From positions 400,579 to 464,578 of the forward strand of contig NZ_PDHO01000001.1 of the NCBI RefSeq assembly GCF_002887815.1: 64,000 nt of DNA, in the 5' to 3' direction. How positions within the stretch are numbered: the stretch's first letter is position 1; every line of letters begins with the position of its first letter. This DNA comes from Mycobacterium sp. ENV421 (GTDB lineage Bacteria; Actinomycetota; Actinomycetes; Mycobacteriales; Mycobacteriaceae). The notes beneath the pieces are model-generated. The model was not told the origin of the DNA. It did not search any database and was given only the letters and a program-made list of their open reading frames with translations. Made by a program: the position numbers and the translations under genes. Of the stretch, positions 62,654 through 64,000 are shown one piece after another.

Positions 62654-63036
62654 CCTCGGCTGTCGCGCCGCAGCGGGTGATCCTCGGGGACCTGCACGAA
62701 GATCAGCGTGATCCCGTCCGGGTCGTTGACGTGCATCTCGTGTAGGCCCCACGGTTCGCGCCGGGCTTCGCGGGCGATCTCGACTCCGCGGGACGTCAAT
62801 TCCTGTTGGGTGGCGTAGAGGTCGCGCACCTGCAGCCACAACGAGGCGGGGTACGGGCCCTGCGCGTTCGCGGGGGCGCCGTGGCCGGCGAGTTCGATCA
62901 GCGACTGCCCGGCATAGAACACTGTCCCGCCGCCGTATTCGCGCGCGATGGCCAGTCCGAGTGCGTCGCGGTAGAAGTCCAGTGAGCGTTCGTAATTCGC
63001 CGGCCGGAGCAGCATCCGGCTCGCAAGGATCTCCAT
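62650..63036 (-). CDS. VOC-family (glyoxalase/bleomycin resistance-like) protein, Rv0546c-like
   Basis: A 128-residue protein with paired beta-alpha-beta-beta-beta modules of the vicinal oxygen chelate fold. Strands RMLLRPANYERSLDFYRDALGL and FYAGQSLIELAGHG, then EPWGLHEMHVNDPDGITLIFVQVPE, supply His and Glu candidates for a metal site. Function may be lactoylglutathione-lyase-like or binding; unassigned. ATG 63036 is standard; the gene follows the SDR by 15 bases on the same strand (SDR upstream). Confidence 0.87.
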   Translation of the reverse strand: MEILASRMLLRPANYERSLDFYRDALGLAIAREYGGGTVFYAGQSLIELAGHGAPANAQGPYPASLWLQVRDLYATQQELTSRGVEIAREARREPWGLHEMHVNDPDGITLIFVQVPEDHPLRRDSRG

Positions 63037-63051
63037 GCCGTCGTGTCTACC

Positions 63052-63897
63052 TCAGTTCGGCTGCAGGCGCTGACGCTTCATCGCCCGGTTCATCGCGCCG
63101 GGTGCGACGACGTCGAGCGCGCGGGCGGTGACCGCCATGCGTGGCGCGATCCGCACCGGGCGGTGCCGCGCAGCCTCGATCATCCACTGGCCGGCCTCGT
63201 CCGGGGTCAGCGCGGGAAGCCCGTCGTACTCCTTGGTCGGCGCGATCATCGGGGTGGCCACCAGCGGGTAGTACAGCGTCGTGGAATGCACGCCCTGGCC
63301 GGACCATTCGGTTTCGATGACCCGGCTGACCGCGCTGAGCGCGGACTTCGACGCGTTGTACACCCCGAACAGGGGAGAGGCTTCGCTGAAGACGCCCCAG
63401 GTGGCGACGTTGATGATGTGTCCGTCGCCGCGCTCCAACATGGCGGGCGCCAGCCCGCGGATGAGGCGCAGCGGTGAGAAGTAGTTCAGCATCATGGTGC
63501 GCTCGACGTCATGCCAGCGGTCCAGCGATTCGGCCAGCGGTCTGCGGATCGAGCGACCTGCGTTGTTGACCAGGATGTCGACGGCGCCGACCTGCTGCGC
63601 CAGCGCGTCGACGGCGTCGAGGTCGGACAGGTCGCACGGGATCGCGGTCGCGGATCCGCCGGCGTCGGTGATGCGGTCGACGACCTCGGCGAGCAGGTCT
63701 TCGCGGCGGGCAACCAGGATGACCTCGCACCCTTCGGCGGCGAACTGTTCGGCGCCGGCGGCACCGATGCCCGAGGAGGCGCCGGTGATCAGCACCCGCT
63801 TGCCGTGCAGGTTGACGGTGATGCCGGTCGGCAGGCTCAGCGGTGGTCGCATACCGGTCAGCGCGATGGCCTCAGTGATTCGGCGCAGGGGATTCAC
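63052..63897 (-). CDS. Short-chain dehydrogenase/reductase (Rv0547c-like)
   Basis: A 281-residue classical SDR. Residues 39-46 read TGASSGIG (NADP-type entry preceded by KRVLITG), NNAGRSIRRP lies in the middle, and the catalytic Tyr-x3-Lys is VYNASKSAL near residues 179-187. A C-terminal basic tail follows. The oxidoreductase substrate is unknown; length and neighbours match Rv0547c. It is the last gene, and the final 103 bases hold no recognisable feature. Confidence 0.93.
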   Translation of the reverse strand: MNPLRRITEAIALTGMRPPLSLPTGITVNLHGKRVLITGASSGIGAAGAEQFAAEGCEVILVARREDLLAEVVDRITDAGGSATAIPCDLSDLDAVDALAQQVGAVDILVNNAGRSIRRPLAESLDRWHDVERTMMLNYFSPLRLIRGLAPAMLERGDGHIINVATWGVFSEASPLFGVYNASKSALSAVSRVIETEWSGQGVHSTTLYYPLVATPMIAPTKEYDGLPALTPDEAGQWMIEAARHRPVRIAPRMAVTARALDVVAPGAMNRAMKRQRLQPN

Positions 63898-64000
63898 GGC
63901 TGCTGAGTCTATGCCGAGCGATTTCGGCGCGTTTACCGCCGCTGACCCTCTTTGCCAGGCTGGTTGTGAGTCAGTTCGCGACCAGTTCTAGGAGGGTGTG

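Overview
The window is high-GC, densely packed actinobacterial DNA. Its gene order follows, almost gene for gene, the Mycobacterium tuberculosis H37Rv interval Rv0484c to Rv0547c as I recall it. Several lineage-specific replacements (listed below) point to a non-tuberculous, probably environmental or rapid-growing Mycobacterium (Mycolicibacterium-type). I see no tRNA, rRNA, CRISPR array, insertion sequence or prophage. The species is inferred from gene content only.

Layout. 0-6.5 kb: SDR (cut by the window edge), ROK-type regulator, mshA (mycothiol), YbjN-like protein, gpm1, and senX3-regX3 (phosphate sensing). 6.5-8.1 kb: an exopolysaccharide sugar transferase where H37Rv has other genes. 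8.3-25.2 kb: core genes, namely an Rv0495c-like protein, ppx1, a membrane protein, a TIM-barrel protein, a thioesterase, proC, a small HTH protein, ribosomal protein bS22, galE2, an acyltransferase, a (3R)-hydroxyacyl-ACP dehydratase-like protein, serB1, a glutaredoxin-like protein, hemA-hemC-hemD/cobA-hemB and four small membrane proteins. cmaA2 is absent at its usual place. 25.1-34.7 kb: an accessory block with an amidohydrolase, a GPP34 protein, a copper-type P-ATPase under a CsoR-like palindrome, an MpaB/DUF2236 protein with a TetR regulator, then an ECF sigma factor whose partner fuses an anti-sigma-like N-terminus to an exported Rieske domain. Divergent from the sigma gene lies an operon for a Met-rich cupredoxin lipoprotein, a Tat-exported metallophosphoesterase and a small membrane protein. 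I consider this sigma/Rieske/cupredoxin module the most interesting system in the window.

34.9-43.5 kb: hemL, a phosphatase, the cytochrome c maturation set (TlpA/ResA-like, CcdA, ResB, CcsA), a ParA/MinD-like ATPase, two small membrane proteins and menA. 43.5-52.7 kb: a 588-bp AT-richer gap, a GjpA-like exported protein, MarR, mtnP, a galE-like epimerase, ahpC-ahpD, a flavin-dependent oxidoreductase, a TIGR03085-like protein and an orphan two-component system. 52.8-57.6 kb: a co-directional cluster (GT2, DUF2064, methyltransferase, sulfite-oxidase-fold protein, membrane protein) facing a large membrane protein. 57.7-64 kb: an F420/PPOX protein, an alpha/beta hydrolase, menE, a DUF3349 protein, a pitA phosphate-transporter operon preceded by a previously easy-to-miss 30-codon leader ORF, a second DUF3349 protein, a VOC protein and an SDR.

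Themes. Haem synthesis (hemA/C/D/B and hemL) lies near cytochrome c assembly and menaquinone synthesis (menA, menE), so much of the window serves the respiratory chain. Phosphate handling recurs (senX3-regX3, ppx1, pitA). Many genes lack a Shine-Dalgarno sequence and instead have a TANNNT -10 hexamer six to nine bases before the start codon, the signature of leaderless mycobacterial transcripts. Many operon partners overlap by four bases (ATGA/GTGA/TTGA).
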